Part shown: positions 29,264 to 37,594 of the stretch, piece after piece
How positions within the stretch are numbered: the stretch's first letter is position 1
Layout of the letters: each line of letters begins with the position of its first letter
NCBI RefSeq assembly: GCF_000718305.1
Contig: NZ_JOFQ01000008.1
Location: forward strand, 62,001 to 126,000
Length of the DNA: 64,000 bases
Source: Streptomyces niger
GTDB taxonomy: Bacteria; Actinomycetota; Actinomycetes; Streptomycetales; Streptomycetaceae
Direction of reading: 5' to 3'
Made by a program: the position numbers and the translations under genes
Notes under the pieces: generated by a model
The model's input: only the letters and a program-made list of their open reading frames with translations
What the model was told of the DNA's origin: nothing
Database searches by the model: none

Positions 29264-29857
29264 CTACTTCTCGGCCTTCTCGGCCTGCTCGTCCTTCTCG
29301 GCGTTCTCGGCGTTCTCGCGCAGCGCCCGCTCCTCGTCCACCAGGCCGAAGGCGGTCCTGCCGTCCAGGGACTCGCGGATGATGTCGGCGTGGCCGGCGT
29401 GCCGGGCGGTCTCCTCGATGAGGTGCAGCATCAGCCAGCGCATGGACTGCCGGGCCTGCGGCGGGAACCAGGGCGCTTCGGGCAGCGGGAAGGTGTCGTC
29501 CAGGCTGGGCACCGCCCGGATGAACTCCTCGGTCTCCTGGGCCACGCGGTCGTAGAAGGCGAGCATGCCGGCGACCGACTCGTCCTCCGTCAACCGGAAG
29601 CTGAGATGCCAGTTGCTCTGGTCCCGCTCGATGGTGGAGGGGCGCTGCTTGGCCATGTCCAGCCAGTTCAGCTCGGTCTCCGCGACGTGCTTGAGCAGCC
29701 CGGAGAGGGACAGCTCGCTGGCGCTCGGGCGGCTCCCGGCCGCCTCGTCGGTCAGCCCGAGGAGCGCACGGCGGAGCCCCCCGCGCTGCGCATCGAGGAA
29801 CTGCAGGAGCGCGCCGCGCTCGTCACCCTGGGCCTCGGCAGGTACGTGAGTGGGCAT
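29264..29857 (-). CDS. DinB-like (DUF664) protein
   Basis: 197 residues. DinB four-helix bundle signs are GLLKHVAETELNWLDMA (metal-type His near 60) and LMLHLIEETARHAGHADIIRESLDG with a late His pair (about 144-157). Many relatives are mycothiol- or metal-dependent transferases; no specific substrate is visible. The C-terminus is an Ala/Glu/Lys-rich helical tail (ENAENAEKDEQAEKAEK). ATG 29857 is preceded by AAAGGCGG. Confidence 0.85.
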   Translation of the reverse strand: MPTHVPAEAQGDERGALLQFLDAQRGGLRRALLGLTDEAAGSRPSASELSLSGLLKHVAETELNWLDMAKQRPSTIERDQSNWHLSFRLTEDESVAGMLAFYDRVAQETEEFIRAVPSLDDTFPLPEAPWFPPQARQSMRWLMLHLIEETARHAGHADIIRESLDGRTAFGLVDEERALRENAENAEKDEQAEKAEK

Positions 29858-29919
29858 GGCAGCCGCCTTTCGTCGCTTCGGGCGTCGGGGTTTCTCCCTC
29901 CGACACCGCTGAAGCTACG

Positions 29920-29952
29920 GGCCCTTGCGGACAGGTGCTGTCCGCAAGGGCC
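29920..29952 (-). terminator. Terminator of the aldehyde dehydrogenase gene
   Basis: A perfect 14-bp stem (GCCCTTGCGGACA core) with a 5-nt loop lies about 55 nt beyond the dehydrogenase stop on the minus strand. Confidence 0.8.
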
Positions 29953-30008
29953 GGGCTCTTCAAGACAACGCTGCGCGGCCGCTCGGACAAGCCGCTCGGA
30001 CAGGCCGC

Positions 30009-31466
30009 TCAGAACGGGAAGAGCGTCCGTTCGTGCTGGATCGACACCCACTTCTGCGTGGTGAAGGCGTCCACCGTCGAGTCCCCGTTGAGCCGGCCGA
30101 CGCCGGACGCCTTCTCGCCGCCGAAGGCGACCAGCGGCTCGTCGTGGACCGTGCTGTCGTTGATGTGGATCATGCCGGTCTCGATCCGCTGCGCCACTCG
30201 TGCGCCGCGCTCCACGTTGCCCGTGTGCACCGCGCCGCTCAGCCCGTACGGGGAGTCGTTGGCCAGCCGGACCGCCTCGTCCTCGCCGTCGAAGGAGCGG
30301 AGCAGCACCACCGGGCCGAAGATCTCCTGCGCGTACAGTGCGGAGTCGGCCGGCAGCCCGGCCAGCACCGTCGGCTCGACCAGGTTGCCCTGCGTACGGC
30401 CGCGCACGAGGGGCGTGGCGCCCTCGGCGATCGCCCGCTCCACCAGCGCGGTCAGCGCATCGGCCTGGAAGCTGTTGATGAGCGGTCCGATGTGGGTGTC
30501 CGGGTCGCGCGGGTCGCCGGTGCGCAACTTCTTGACCTTGGCCACGAACTTCTCGGTGAACTCCGCCTCGACCCGGCGGTCCACAAGGACGCGGTTGGCC
30601 GCCATGCAGACCTGGCCCTGGTACACGAAGCGGCTGAAGACCGCGGCGTCCACGGCGTAGTCGATGTCCGCGTCGTCCAGCACGATCAGCGCGCTGTTGC
30701 CGCTCAGCTCCAGGACGGCCCGCTTGAAGTGGCCCGCGGTGACGGCGGCGACATGGCGGCCGACCTTGTCGGAGCCGGTGAAGGAGATGACGCGCGGCAC
30801 CGGGTGCTCGATGAGCGCGTCACCGATCTCGGCGATGTCGGTGATCAGGACGTTCAGCAGGCCGGCCGGCAGCCCGGCGTCCTCGAAGATCTTGGCGATC
30901 AGGCCGCCGCCGACCACCGGGGTGTTCTGGTTGGGCTTGACGACGACGGCGTTGCCCAGCGCCAGCGCGGGCGCCACCGACTTCAAGGTGACCAGGAACG
31001 GGAAGTTGTACGGGCTGATCACGCCGATGACGCCGACGGGGAGCCGGTAGACGCGGTTCTCCTTGCCGTCCACGGGGGACGGCACGATGCGGCCCTCAGG
31101 GCGGAGCGCCAGCTGCACCGCTTCGCGCAGGAACTCCTGTGCCGTGCGCACTTCGTAGGAGGCCTTGAGGCGCGTACCGCCGAGCTCGACGACGATCGCC
31201 TCGATGATGTCGTCCTCGCGCTCCTGGACGATGCGCAGCGCGTTCTCGAATATCAGCCGGCGGCTGTACGGGTTGGTCCGCGCCCATTCTCGTTGCGCGC
31301 GTTCGGCCGCCCGATAGGCCTCGTCGACCTGGTCCACGCCCGCGACGGTGACCGACGCCAGCTTTTCCTGGTCGTACGGGTTGAAATCGATGATGTCCCA
31401 CGAGCCGCTACCGACCCGCCACTCACCGTCGATGTACTGGTAGGCCAGGTCGGAGAAGAAGGACAT
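30009..31466 (-). CDS. Aldehyde dehydrogenase (NAD(P)-dependent, benzaldehyde-dehydrogenase-like)
   Basis: 485 residues of the ALDH superfamily: the cofactor/active segments SPYNFPFLVTLK, FTGSDKVGRH, the general base Glu in LELSGNSALIV, catalytic Cys in GQVCMAANR, and EIFGPVV near the C-terminus. It oxidises an aldehyde to the acid in the cytoplasm. ATG 31466 was chosen over a longer form because the family begins with a short lead such as MSFFSDLAYQYIDGEW. The flanking XRE gene upstream (64-nt gap) is on the same strand. Substrate class not determinable here. Confidence 0.9.
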   Translation of the reverse strand: MSFFSDLAYQYIDGEWRVGSGSWDIIDFNPYDQEKLASVTVAGVDQVDEAYRAAERAQREWARTNPYSRRLIFENALRIVQEREDDIIEAIVVELGGTRLKASYEVRTAQEFLREAVQLALRPEGRIVPSPVDGKENRVYRLPVGVIGVISPYNFPFLVTLKSVAPALALGNAVVVKPNQNTPVVGGGLIAKIFEDAGLPAGLLNVLITDIAEIGDALIEHPVPRVISFTGSDKVGRHVAAVTAGHFKRAVLELSGNSALIVLDDADIDYAVDAAVFSRFVYQGQVCMAANRVLVDRRVEAEFTEKFVAKVKKLRTGDPRDPDTHIGPLINSFQADALTALVERAIAEGATPLVRGRTQGNLVEPTVLAGLPADSALYAQEIFGPVVLLRSFDGEDEAVRLANDSPYGLSGAVHTGNVERGARVAQRIETGMIHINDSTVHDEPLVAFGGEKASGVGRLNGDSTVDAFTTQKWVSIQHERTLFPF

Positions 31467-31529
31467 GGTCGTTCCTACTCTGTGCGGGCGCCTGTGGGGT
31501 GGCTGATCCGACGTCATTCTACTGACGAG

Positions 31530-32393
31530 TCACGTCAATTGGAGCAGACCGCGAAGAAGATCCCGAGTGCGGGACGGATCGAGGCTCTCTTCCTGGAGGC
31601 TGGACATCACCCGCTCGTACTGGCCGACCTCCTCCGCCTTGTCCAGATACAGCGCACTGGTGAGCTGTTCCAGATAGACGATGTCCGAGAGATCGGACTC
31701 GGGAAAGCGCAGCATCGTGAAGGCGCCGCTCTCGCCCGCGTGCCCGCCGAAATTGAACGGCACGACCTGCAGCCGCACGTTCGGGCGCTCGGATATGTCG
31801 ATGAGGTGCTGGAGTTGACCGCGCATGACGGTGCGGTCTCCGTAGGGGCGGCGCAGCGCCGCCTCGTCCAGCACGCAGTCGAACTGCGGCGCCCGTTCGG
31901 CGATGAGGAGCTTCTGCCGTTCCTGGCGCAGCGCGACGCGGCGGTCGATCTCGGAGGCGGCGGCGTCGGGCATGCCGCGGCTGACGACGGCGTGCGCGTA
32001 CCCCTCCGTCTGCAGAAGACCGTGCACGAACTGCACTTCATAGGTGCGGATGTGCGAGGCAGCCCCTTCCAGTCCCACATATGTCTGGAACCAGCCGGGG
32101 AGCACGTCGCCGAAACTGTGCCACCAGCCCGCCACATTGGCCTCCCGGGCCAGCCCGAGGAGGGAGTCACGCTCGGCCTCGTCACCGACGCCGTAGAGGG
32201 TGAGCAGGTCCGCCACGTCCCGCGCCTTGAAGCTCACCCGGCCCAGCTCCATCCGACTGATCTTCGATTCCGAAGCGCGGATCGAGTAGCCGGCAGCCTC
32301 ACGTGTTATCCCGCGGGACTCTCGCAGCCTCCGCAGCTGCGACCCCAGCAGGATGCGCCGCACCACAGATCCGCTCGACTCACTTGCGGTCAC
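31530..32393 (-). CDS. XRE family regulator with DUF5753 domain (WhiJ-like)
   Basis: 287 residues. Residues 15-72 form the helix-turn-helix (LRRLRESRGITREAAGYSIRASESKISRMELG) and about 95-285 the DUF5753 domain. In Streptomyces such proteins (for example WhiJ) are encoded beside small DUF397 proteins and AbaA-like ATP-binding proteins and affect development or antibiotic production. GTG 32393 is the start. Transcribed divergently from the ATP-binding protein gene, with a 324-nt gap holding one operator-like element. Confidence 0.9.
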   Translation of the reverse strand: MTASESSGSVVRRILLGSQLRRLRESRGITREAAGYSIRASESKISRMELGRVSFKARDVADLLTLYGVGDEAERDSLLGLAREANVAGWWHSFGDVLPGWFQTYVGLEGAASHIRTYEVQFVHGLLQTEGYAHAVVSRGMPDAAASEIDRRVALRQERQKLLIAERAPQFDCVLDEAALRRPYGDRTVMRGQLQHLIDISERPNVRLQVVPFNFGGHAGESGAFTMLRFPESDLSDIVYLEQLTSALYLDKAEEVGQYERVMSSLQEESLDPSRTRDLLRGLLQLT

Positions 32394-32717
32394 AACTCAG
32401 ACCCTCCCGTGGCCCACCCCGTCCAACAGTGAGCGGCAGTCTGCCACGTCCGGGCTCCGTTGCGTGCTCAACCGGTTACGGATATGAGCCCCTTCAGGCA
32501 CTGCTGGTAAAGAGCTGGACAACTGGTCGTAGGAAGAATTACGTCGGAATACCCACGGCCATACACAAAGTGGACGTCTGCACGTGCATCTGCCCTTGCA
32601 TCTGCCGTACGCATTCGGAACCATGGACCTCGCACACATGCACGCTCGTGAAAGACCCGCGAGATCTGGGCACACCCGTCTGGATCGTGACGTCCGCGAA
32701 CGCCAGGAGTGCCTCGC
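32394..32717. promoter_or_regulatory. Divergent promoter region of the WhiJ-like locus
   Basis: No gene is visible. It holds operator copy 1 (32579-32606): TGCACGTGCATCTGC followed 12 bp after its TGCATCTG core by a second TGCATCTGCC. The rest shows no obvious hairpin. Confidence 0.55.
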
Positions 32718-33269
32718 ATGGGGACCAAGGTTTCGACCATGCTCGCGCCGTTATGGCAGGGGCTTCCGCCAGTCGACCCCGCAGCCATATCAGGCGCCGT
32801 CACCTGGACCCTGCGACCGCAGTACGAATCGGTACGCGGTGCCCGCCAGTTCACCCGGGAAACGCTGCAGCGCTGGAACATGGACGAGCTCTTCGACAGC
32901 GTCGCGCTGGTCGTGTCCGAGCTGGTCACCAACGCGCTGCGGCACGCGGCTCCCGAACGGGACGACTCGGCGGAAGGTGCCGCGTACGAAGAGGCCTACG
33001 GGGCCGCCGCCGCGACTCCCCCGAAGCTGCACCTGATCCGCTGGGCGGGCTGGCTGGTCTGCGCCGTGCGGGACTGCAGCGACGCCTCCCCCATCGAGGG
33101 CGAGGCGGACTTCTCCGCCGAATCCGGGCGCGGGCTCTACCTGGTGGACTCCTTCAGCGACAGCTGGGGCTGGCACCGGCTGGAGGACGCCGCGCACGGC
33201 AAGGTCGTCTGGGCGCTCTTCGACCTGCCTCAGGTGCCGGCCCAGGCAGCGGCCCCCAAGGCGAGCTGA
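32718..33269 (+). CDS. ATP-binding protein, anti-sigma/AbaA-like HATPase family
   Basis: 183 residues with GHKL-ATPase boxes: N box SVALVVSELVTNALRHA (about 68-84) and G box SGRGLYLVDSFSDSWGW (about 136-152). It resembles HATPase_c_2 serine kinases/anti-sigma-like proteins that accompany XRE and DUF397 proteins in streptomycete developmental loci. The start was set at ATG 32718 because AGGAG lies 8 nt before it; GTG 32709 would overlap that site. Partner proteins would be the adjacent XRE and DUF397 products. Confidence 0.85.
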   Translation: MGTKVSTMLAPLWQGLPPVDPAAISGAVTWTLRPQYESVRGARQFTRETLQRWNMDELFDSVALVVSELVTNALRHAAPERDDSAEGAAYEEAYGAAAATPPKLHLIRWAGWLVCAVRDCSDASPIEGEADFSAESGRGLYLVDSFSDSWGWHRLEDAAHGKVVWALFDLPQVPAQAAAPKAS

Positions 33270-33298
33270 ACACCTCCCGCCGCCATTCGCACAGATAT

Positions 33299-33327
33299 AT
33301 GCACGTGCAGATGTCTTTTGCAGGCGC
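33299..33327 (+). promoter_or_regulatory. Operator-like motif, copy 2
   Basis: TGCACGTGCAGATG with a second TGCAGGCG 13 bp further, lying in the convergent gap between the ATP-binding and DUF397 genes. It resembles copies 1 and 3 but is the most divergent. Confidence 0.45.
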
Positions 33328-33417
33328 AGCGGTCACTTCAGTAGCGACAACCGCTTTCGTGCGACTCCGCGAGCGGCCCCTTACGGGCCGGTAATCCGCC
33401 TGTCGGGCAGCCGGCCG

Positions 33418-33657
33418 TCAGTCCCGCACAAGGTGATCGAATTCACCATCTTTGATGCCGAGCAGCATCGCCTCGATCTCGGCCGGCGTGTAGACGAGCG
33501 CGGGACCTTCCGGAAAACGGGAATTGCGCACGGCGACGTCGCCGCCCGCCAACTTGGCGAACTCCACGCAGGAACCCTGCGAGTTGCTGTGTTGGCTCTT
33601 CTGCCACACCACTCCGACGAGATCCGATGCGGCCATGCCGTTGTACGCGTGGGGCAC
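33418..33657 (-). CDS. DUF397 family protein (BldB-like small regulator)
   Basis: 79 residues. The pattern VVWQKSQHSNSQGSCVEFAKLAGGDVAVRNSRFPEGPALVYTPAEIEAML is the DUF397 core shared with BldB and its many paralogues. GTG 33657 is preceded by GGGAGAG. Encoded with a matching XRE and ATP-binding pair, so probably an antagonist or partner of the XRE protein. Not a BldB orthologue by position alone. Confidence 0.85.
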   Translation of the reverse strand: MPHAYNGMAASDLVGVVWQKSQHSNSQGSCVEFAKLAGGDVAVRNSRFPEGPALVYTPAEIEAMLLGIKDGEFDHLVRD

Positions 33658-33726
33658 AGGACTCTCCCGGTGAGAAATGGTGTCAACTGCCCGGGATCAT
33701 AACTCTGTTCATATGCCGATGCTCGC

Positions 33727-33741
33727 GCAGATGCACGTGCA
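33727..33741 (-). promoter_or_regulatory. Operator-like motif, copy 3
   Basis: The minus strand reads TGCACGTGCATCTGC, identical over 15 bp to copy 1 (32579-32593), about 70 nt upstream of the DUF397 start and oriented toward that gene. Confidence 0.55.
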
Positions 33742-33839
33742 CGACAGCGGGTGGCCAGCCCGTCACAGCTCGTCGAGCCCGTTCGTGTCCGCCGGACGCC
33801 TTCCCCGCCACCCGCTCCCCCATGCCCGGCGGAGTACGG

Positions 33840-34076
33840 TCAGCGCGAGGCGTAGGGCAGCAGCGCCATCTCCCGGGCGTTCTTGATCGCCGCGGCGATC
33901 TGCCGCTGCTGCTGTGCAGAAACCCTGGTGATGCGGCGGCTGCGGATCTTGCCGCGATCGGAAAGGAACTTCCGCAGCAGGTCGGTGTCCTTGTAGTCGA
34001 CGTACGTGATCCCGGCCGCGTCGAGCGGGTTGGGACGCGGCGCGCTCTTCTTGCGCGCATCGGGGCGACGGGGCAT
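33840..34076 (-). CDS. rpsR: 30S ribosomal protein S18, second (zinc-limitation set) copy
   Basis: 78 residues, with the standard [26 protein letters not shown] core. It lies at the end of the cysteine-free ribosomal protein group. I chose ATG 34076 ([10 protein letters not shown]) with AAGGA 10 nt upstream; ATG 34085, three codons earlier, is possible. Presumed to replace or supplement the main S18 under zinc limitation. Confidence 0.9.
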   Translation of the reverse strand: MPRRPDARKKSAPRPNPLDAAGITYVDYKDTDLLRKFLSDRGKIRSRRITRVSAQQQRQIAAAIKNAREMALLPYASR

Positions 34077-34170
34077 GACAGACATATCCTTACGAACTCA
34101 TACGGTCAAAAGACGACCGAGAATTGATGTAGTTGCATGACGCACTCGTATGGCGGTTGGCGGACGCGCC

Positions 34171-35325
34171 CTACGGCACCGGGTCGAGAAGCGCGTCGAA
34201 CGCGGTGGACAGCCGCCGCCAGTGGTCCCGGCCCCTCGCGTACTCCTCATCGGTGAGCAGGCAGGACTCCAGCAGCGCCGTCAGCCCTTCCCGGTCCAGG
34301 CCGGGCGAGGTGAAGACCAGGTGCTGCGCCCGGTCGCCGTGTTCGGGGTCCCAGTCCAGCGCCGCCGCGGCCCGGCGCATCGGCGGCACCATCTCCCAGG
34401 CGGCGTCCGGGAGGGAGGCGAGCCAGGGCCCGGTGTTCTCCACGCAGAGCGCGCCGCCCGCGGCGTCCCAGGACAGCAGCGTGTCCGGCCGGTCGGCCAG
34501 CCAGAAGCGGCCCCGGCTGCGCGCGGCGGCACAGCACAGGTCCTCCAGCGCGGCGTGCAGCCGTCCCGGGTGGAACGGCCGCGTACGGTGCCACACCAGG
34601 GTCGAGACGTCCTCCTCCTCGGCCTCCTGGGGCAGCAGAGCACAGGCCGGGTGCTGGCGCGCGGCGGCTGCCGCCACGTCGAAGCCCGCCGTCGCCGCGG
34701 CCACCAGCTCCGGCGACTCCACCGGGATGCGCCGCGCCGTGGGGTGCAGCTGGGTCAGCAGCGCGTGGTCCGCCGCGTCGCCCGGCTCCTCGTCGGGCGC
34801 GAGGACCAGCGCCGAGGGGTACTCCAGCTGGCGCGCCCAGGTGTCCGCGACGGTGCGCTGATCCGAGGCGGCGGCCGCGAGGCCCGCCTCGGCGAGGTCG
34901 TCGCCGCACCCGAGGTAGGGCAGCAGCAGCGCCGGGTCGACGGCCGTCATGACCCCGGTCAGCACCAGCGACTCGCCGCCGCAGGCGTCGATCACCTCGG
35001 CCATCGCCTTGGGCTCGACGGAGTCCCACAGCTCCACGACGGCCAGCCGGCAGGTGCGGCCGTCCGCCAGCCGCTCCAGTTCGGGCACCAGGTCCTCGCG
35101 CAGCGCGCAGCACGCGCAGTCGTTGACCAGCGGCGCCTCGCCGCTGTCCAGCGGCCCGGTGACGTCCCGCACGGTGCGGCGCACGCGGCCGTCGGCGGCG
35201 GTGGCGAGGTCGTGGTGGAGCGCGACGCTGCCGGGGACCCGGCGCAGCAGCTGCTCGACGGCGGCCCGGCGGGCTTCCGCGTGCAGCCCGCCGACGATCA
35301 CCACGGAGAGCCGGTCGCGGTCCAT
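34171..35325 (-). CDS. CobW/COG0523-like protein with degenerate nucleotide-binding motifs
   Basis: 384 residues. It keeps the COG0523 metal-binding Cys motif (NDCACCALRE, about 95-104) and the CobW C-terminal region, but the Walker A position reads VIVGGLHAEARRAAVE, without GxxGxGKT/S. The usual E.SG..P and NKxD elements are also altered (VVELWDSVEP, LAPDEE). It may therefore bind zinc without normal GTPase activity. Its start shares one base with the L31 stop (TGATG), tying it to the zinc-responsive operon. COG0523 partners of Zur operons are thought to deliver or chaperone zinc. Confidence 0.85.
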   Translation of the reverse strand: MDRDRLSVVIVGGLHAEARRAAVEQLLRRVPGSVALHHDLATAADGRVRRTVRDVTGPLDSGEAPLVNDCACCALREDLVPELERLADGRTCRLAVVELWDSVEPKAMAEVIDACGGESLVLTGVMTAVDPALLLPYLGCGDDLAEAGLAAAASDQRTVADTWARQLEYPSALVLAPDEEPGDAADHALLTQLHPTARRIPVESPELVAAATAGFDVAAAAARQHPACALLPQEAEEEDVSTLVWHRTRPFHPGRLHAALEDLCCAAARSRGRFWLADRPDTLLSWDAAGGALCVENTGPWLASLPDAAWEMVPPMRRAAAALDWDPEHGDRAQHLVFTSPGLDREGLTALLESCLLTDEEYARGRDHWRRLSTAFDALLDPVP

Positions 35326-35615
35326 CAGCGGTCCCCGCGCTCGCTGTCGGCCGCGCGCCGGGCGCCGGGCGTCCGCGCGCCGTAGCGGCGCTCGAAGCGC
35401 TCGACGCGGCCCGCGGTGTCCAGTACGCGCGCCGTCCCCGTGTAGAAGGGGTGGCTCGCCGACGAGATCTCCACGTCGACCACCGGGTAGGTGTTGCCGT
35501 CCTCCCACTCGACCGTCTTGTCGCTGGTGGCGGTCGACCGGGTGAGGAAGGCGAAGTCGGCGGCCCGGTCGCGGAAGACGACGGGCCCGTAGGCGGGGTG
35601 GATTCCAGGCTTCAT
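35325..35615 (-). CDS. rpmE2: 50S ribosomal protein L31 type B (cysteine-free)
   Basis: 96 residues, beginning [28 protein letters not shown], the type B form that lacks the zinc-binding Cys residues of L31 type A. It replaces zinc-containing L31 when zinc is scarce. The last 15 residues are a basic/acidic extension. It lies 8 nt after rpmG and overlaps the CobW-like start by one base. Confidence 0.94.
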   Translation of the reverse strand: MKPGIHPAYGPVVFRDRAADFAFLTRSTATSDKTVEWEDGNTYPVVDVEISSASHPFYTGTARVLDTAGRVERFERRYGARTPGARRAADSERGDR

Positions 35616-35623
35616 GACGCTGC

Positions 35624-35788
35624 TCAGCGCTCCTCTCGGAAGTCGACGTGCCGGCCGACGACCGGGTCGTACTTCTTCAGCACCAGTCGGTCGGGGTGGT
35701 TACGGCGGTTCTTGCGGGTGACGTACGTGTAGCCCGTGCCGGCGGTGGACCGGAGCTTGATCACGGGACGTAGTTCGTTGCGGGCCAT
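35624..35788 (-). CDS. rpmG: 50S ribosomal protein L33, cysteine-free copy
   Basis: 54 residues, reading [41 protein letters not shown]. No CxxC pair, so it is the zinc-independent form. First gene of the minus-strand zinc-limitation set, divergent from rpmB. A TATAGT hexamer (35799-35794) ends only 5 nt before the ATG, so the transcript may be leaderless. Confidence 0.92.
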   Translation of the reverse strand: MARNELRPVIKLRSTAGTGYTYVTRKNRRNHPDRLVLKKYDPVVGRHVDFREER

Positions 35789-35793
35789 ACGGG

Positions 35794-35823
35794 CTACTAT
35801 ACAGAAACGGTTTCCATTTTCAT
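35794..35823. promoter_or_regulatory. Zur-type divergent operator/promoter
   Basis: GAAACGGTTTC, a perfect 5-1-5 palindrome (35804-35814), overlaps a TGAAAATGG half-site read on the minus strand (35822-35814). The AT-rich TGAAAA..TTTTCA style is typical of Zur boxes in actinomycetes. TATAGT on the minus strand (35799-35794) is a -10 for rpmG. The position between two divergent cysteine-free ribosomal protein operons supports Zur control. Confidence 0.6.
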
Positions 35824-35850
35824 TAAGAGCTCAGCAGGAGGTAGCTCACT

Positions 35851-36087
35851 GTGTCCGCCCACTGCCAGCTGACCGGCCGCGCGCCGGCTTTCGGCAACTC
35901 GATCTCCCACTCGCACCGGCGCACGTCCCGCCGCTTCGACCCCAACATCCAGCGCAAGCGCTACTGGCTGCCGAGCGAGAACCGCCACGTCCGCCTGCGG
36001 CTGAGCGCCAGGGCGATCAAGACCGTCGACACCATCGGCATCGAAGCCGCCGTCGCCCGCATCCGTGCCCGAGGGGAGCGCGTCTGA
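35851..36087 (+). CDS. rpmB: 50S ribosomal protein L28, cysteine-free copy
   Basis: 78 residues: [34 protein letters not shown], without the CxxC pairs of the zinc form (one unpaired Cys at 5). GTG start preceded by GGAGG. Divergent from rpmG over 62 nt, followed by rpsN whose start is one base after its stop. Confidence 0.93.
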   Translation: MSAHCQLTGRAPAFGNSISHSHRRTSRRFDPNIQRKRYWLPSENRHVRLRLSARAIKTVDTIGIEAAVARIRARGERV

Positions 36088-36088
36088 C

Positions 36089-36394
36089 ATGGCCAAGAAG
36101 AGCAAGATCGCGAAGAACGAGAAGCGCCGCGTCGTCGTCGCCCGGTACGCGGCCCGCCGCGCCGCCCTGAAGGCGATCATCCGCGACCCGAAGACGGCGG
36201 ACGAGGAGCGGTACGCCGCGCAGCGCGAGCTGGCCCGCCAGCCGCGCGACGCCAGCGCCACCCGGGTCCGCAACCGCGACAGCATCGACGGCCGGCCGCG
36301 CGGCTACTTCCGCGCCTTCGGGCTGTCCCGGGTCAATCTGCGCGGCCAGGCACACGCCGGCCACCTGCCGGGCGTCACGAAGTCCAGCTGGTAG
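36089..36394 (+). CDS. rpsN: 30S ribosomal protein S14, cysteine-free copy
   Basis: 101 residues of the long C-minus S14 type ([14 protein letters not shown] start, [19 protein letters not shown] core, ending TKSSW). It replaces zinc-binding S14 under zinc limitation. ATG 36089 is 1 nt past the rpmB stop, so it is translationally coupled. An in-frame upstream ATG at 36065 lies inside rpmB and was rejected. Confidence 0.94.
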   Translation: MAKKSKIAKNEKRRVVVARYAARRAALKAIIRDPKTADEERYAAQRELARQPRDASATRVRNRDSIDGRPRGYFRAFGLSRVNLRGQAHAGHLPGVTKSSW

Positions 36395-36407
36395 GCCACC
36401 CGGCGGC

Positions 36408-36450
36408 ACCGGGGCCGAGGCGCGTTCACCCGCCCCTCGGCCCCGGTTTC
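36408..36450 (+). terminator. Terminator after the rpmB-rpsN unit
   Basis: A 13-bp stem (ACCGGGGCCGAGG and complement) with a 14-nt loop followed by a short T run. Confidence 0.8.
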
Positions 36451-36563
36451 CCTTTCGTACCCCTGTACGGGGCATACTGAGCGGAACGCCCGATTCCGTA
36501 CCGCGCGTACGGGCGCGCGGCTGCGCACCCCACGGGAACGCACCCCTACGAGAGCGAGCCCTC

Positions 36564-36785
36564 ATGTTCCGCAATGCCCTCGAGCCCTGGCACCTGGTGC
36601 TGATCCTCGCGGTCCTCGTCCTGCTCTTCGGCTCGAAGAAGCTGCCCGACATGGCCCGCGGCGTCGGCAAGTCGATGCGCATCCTGAAGTCCGAGACGAA
36701 GGCCATGAAGGCCGAGGCGACCGGGACGGCCGGTACGGAGAGCCCCGAGCGGCCCCGGGCGACCGTCGACGCCGGCCGGGAGTGA
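36564..36785 (+). CDS. tatA: TatA/E-family twin-arginine translocase subunit paralogue
   Basis: 73 residues. A single N-terminal membrane helix ([29 protein letters not shown]), the FG hinge and an amphipathic helix with a charged tail are the TatA pattern. The tail is shorter than usual. Without tatB/C nearby, it may be a secondary TatA. The start ATG 36564 follows a weak GAGAGCGAG site. Confidence 0.85.
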   Translation: MFRNALEPWHLVLILAVLVLLFGSKKLPDMARGVGKSMRILKSETKAMKAEATGTAGTESPERPRATVDAGRE

Positions 36786-36820
36786 CGGCTCCCCCGGCAC
36801 GGGCGTAGCCGGGACCTGCG

Positions 36821-37594
36821 TCAGAAGGTCCAGAGGAACTCCTCCATGACCGACGCCAGGGTCACCGGCGTCTCGTGCATCGGGTAGTGGCCGGCGCCCG
36901 GAATGGTGACGACCTCGGCGTTCGGGTACCAGGCCTGCCACGTGGCCCGCATGACGTCGGCGGTCAGGGCGAGGTCGTGCTCGCCGACCACGAGGCGCAC
37001 GGGGACGGTGTTGCCGCGCACCGCATCCGAGAGGTCCAGCGTGTGCCAGCTGGCGAGGTAGCGGGCGTGCGCCTCCTGGCGGGAGGCCGCCATCGAGTGG
37101 CTGATCATCCGCTGCTGCCACACCCGGCCCGTACGGTGGCCGGTCACGAGGTCGAGGATCGCGCGGCGCTTCTCGGGGTCCTCGGACGCACCGTAGAAGA
37201 GTGCGCGCGTCGGCTCGTCCATCGGGTACGGCCCTGCGGGCACGGGGGCGAGGCCGAGCAGGCGGGTGACCCGGCCGGGCGCGCGGACCAGCACCTGCTG
37301 GCTCGCCTTGGCCCCCATGGAGTGTCCGACCAGCGCGAAGCGGTCCCAGCCGAGCTGGTCGGCGAGGGCGAGCACGTCGTCGGCGATCTCCGCGAGGTCG
37401 TAGCGGCCGGGCACGTCCCTGCGCTCGCCGTACCCGCGGTAGTCGAGCAGCGCATATGTGAAGGCGTCGCCGTCGAGGTACTCCAGGGCCGCGCCCCAGG
37501 CCGCACACGTGTCGAACCAGTCGTGCAGCACGATGACGTGGCGCGGGCCGGCGCCCACGAGACGGTGCGTGACGGACTGCTCGGTTCTGGTCAT
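36821..37594 (-). CDS. Alpha/beta hydrolase
   Basis: 257 residues. The nucleophile elbow GHSMGAKAS (Ser near 95), acid residue region LVVGEHDLALTA and late GAGHYPMHET with catalytic His (about 239) complete a triad. Cap region about 130-190. Family too broad for a substrate; the HDWFDTCAAWG oxyanion region is typical of esterase/lactonase-like members. Confidence 0.88.
   Translation of the reverse strand: MTRTEQSVTHRLVGAGPRHVIVLHDWFDTCAAWGAALEYLDGDAFTYALLDYRGYGERRDVPGRYDLAEIADDVLALADQLGWDRFALVGHSMGAKASQQVLVRAPGRVTRLLGLAPVPAGPYPMDEPTRALFYGASEDPEKRRAILDLVTGHRTGRVWQQRMISHSMAASRQEAHARYLASWHTLDLSDAVRGNTVPVRLVVGEHDLALTADVMRATWQAWYPNAEVVTIPGAGHYPMHETPVTLASVMEEFLWTF

Noticed and set aside
32579..32606. 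CRISPR-like spaced repeat
   Set aside because: Only short 8-10-bp repeats at one turn spacing; no array of long repeats and spacers.
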